From the NCBI RefSeq assembly GCF_023051105.1, contig NZ_JALKIL010000016.1, positions 1 to 64,000 of the forward strand: DNA of 64,000 nucleotides, in the 5' to 3' direction. The DNA comes from Anaerobiospirillum sp. NML120449. Its GTDB lineage: Bacteria > Pseudomonadota > Gammaproteobacteria > Enterobacterales > Succinivibrionaceae. The notes under the pieces are model-generated. The model did no database searches. It was not told the origin of the DNA and saw only the letters and a program-made list of their open reading frames with translations. Each line of letters begins with the position of its first letter. The first letter of the stretch is position 1. The translations under genes were made by a program, and so were the position numbers. Shown piece by piece: positions 63,809 to 64,000 of the stretch.

Positions 63809-64000
63809 ATGGCTGTATACGTAAATACCAATATCAGCTCTCTGAATGGCCGCAGATATCTTAATAATGTCCAGAATCAGCTGACTACGACCTACCAGAG
63901 ACTCTCGTCAGGACTGAGAATTAACAGTGCCAAAGACGATGCCGCAGGCTTACAAATCAGCAGCAGACTGACCACTCAGGTTAACGGCCTCAACCAGGGT
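63809..64000 (+). CDS. fliC: Flagellin, MAVYVNTN type, copy 4 (cut by window end)
   Basis: The first 64 codons are visible and almost identical to copy 3 at both DNA and protein level, starting [20 protein letters not shown] and reaching [10 protein letters not shown]. The 97-bp region before it (terminator, spacer and AAGGTGCAACC ribosome site) is likewise a near-perfect copy of the one before 62799, so this is probably a recent duplicate. Whether the rest is intact cannot be seen. Confidence 0.9.
   Translation, partial: MAVYVNTNISSLNGRRYLNNVQNQLTTTYQRLSSGLRINSAKDDAAGLQISSRLTTQVNGLNQG

Overview
The window looks like the chromosome of a motile, anaerobic gammaproteobacterium, most likely of the Succinivibrionaceae (Anaerobiospirillum or Succinivibrio type). 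The clues are a gammaproteobacterial tmRNA with tag ANDENYALAA, an NlpI-like TPR lipoprotein, a YrbG-type antiporter, a polar-flagellate-style array of flagellin genes, and very large autotransporters with a 44-residue signal region. The genus is inference. About a third of the window is intergenic, rich in CATGGC/GCCAGG-like low-complexity DNA, degenerate tandem repeats and hairpins. I saw no tRNA, rRNA, insertion sequence, integrase or CRISPR array.

Left part (1-13.4 kb). Three FkbM-family SAM methyltransferase genes lie on the minus strand. The second carries a run of nine G in its 5' coding part and looks phase-variable. Next come a plus-strand ArsR/SmtB-type regulator with a textbook zinc site and a divergent cysteine desulfurase. 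Minus-strand sugar genes follow: a mutarotase-like protein, a ROK sugar kinase and a D-lyxose/mannose-type isomerase.

Centre (13.4-36.8 kb). Three tandem plus-strand genes encode autotransporters of about 1950-2000 residues. They share the signal region and beta-barrel but have diverged passengers. Each has a ~1 kb leader that begins near a long homopolymeric T tract (T17, T19, T16) beside a predicted promoter, a leader hairpin with a conserved loop, and a ~117-nt downstream element. That element is a hairpin with an identical 9-nt loop on different but complementary stems, 56-57 nt ahead of a terminator. The second and third genes are preceded by ~1.75 kb intergenic direct repeats. Together this looks like a phase-variable, recombinogenic surface-antigen locus with its own conserved RNA elements, and it is the best candidate here for an undescribed system.

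Right-centre (38.3-51 kb). A ribose-class sugar ABC importer is encoded on the minus strand as ATPase, permease and binding protein, with unusually long hairpin-rich gaps between the genes. A LacI-family regulator with a ~70-residue Ala/Ser/Lys-rich insertion lies upstream on the plus strand. Matching LacI-type operators occur at the importer, at the isomerase promoter ~30 kb away and (half-site) at the regulator gene, which suggests one mannose/lyxose-type uptake and catabolism regulon. A 3 kb gene desert with ~121-bp degenerate repeats follows.

Right end (51-64 kb). nlpI with a 134-residue disordered tail, ssrA (tmRNA), the YrbG-like antiporter and at least seven flagellin genes: one on the minus strand and six in tandem on the plus strand. 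The first plus-strand copy is broken by a one-base frameshift and the last is cut by the window edge.
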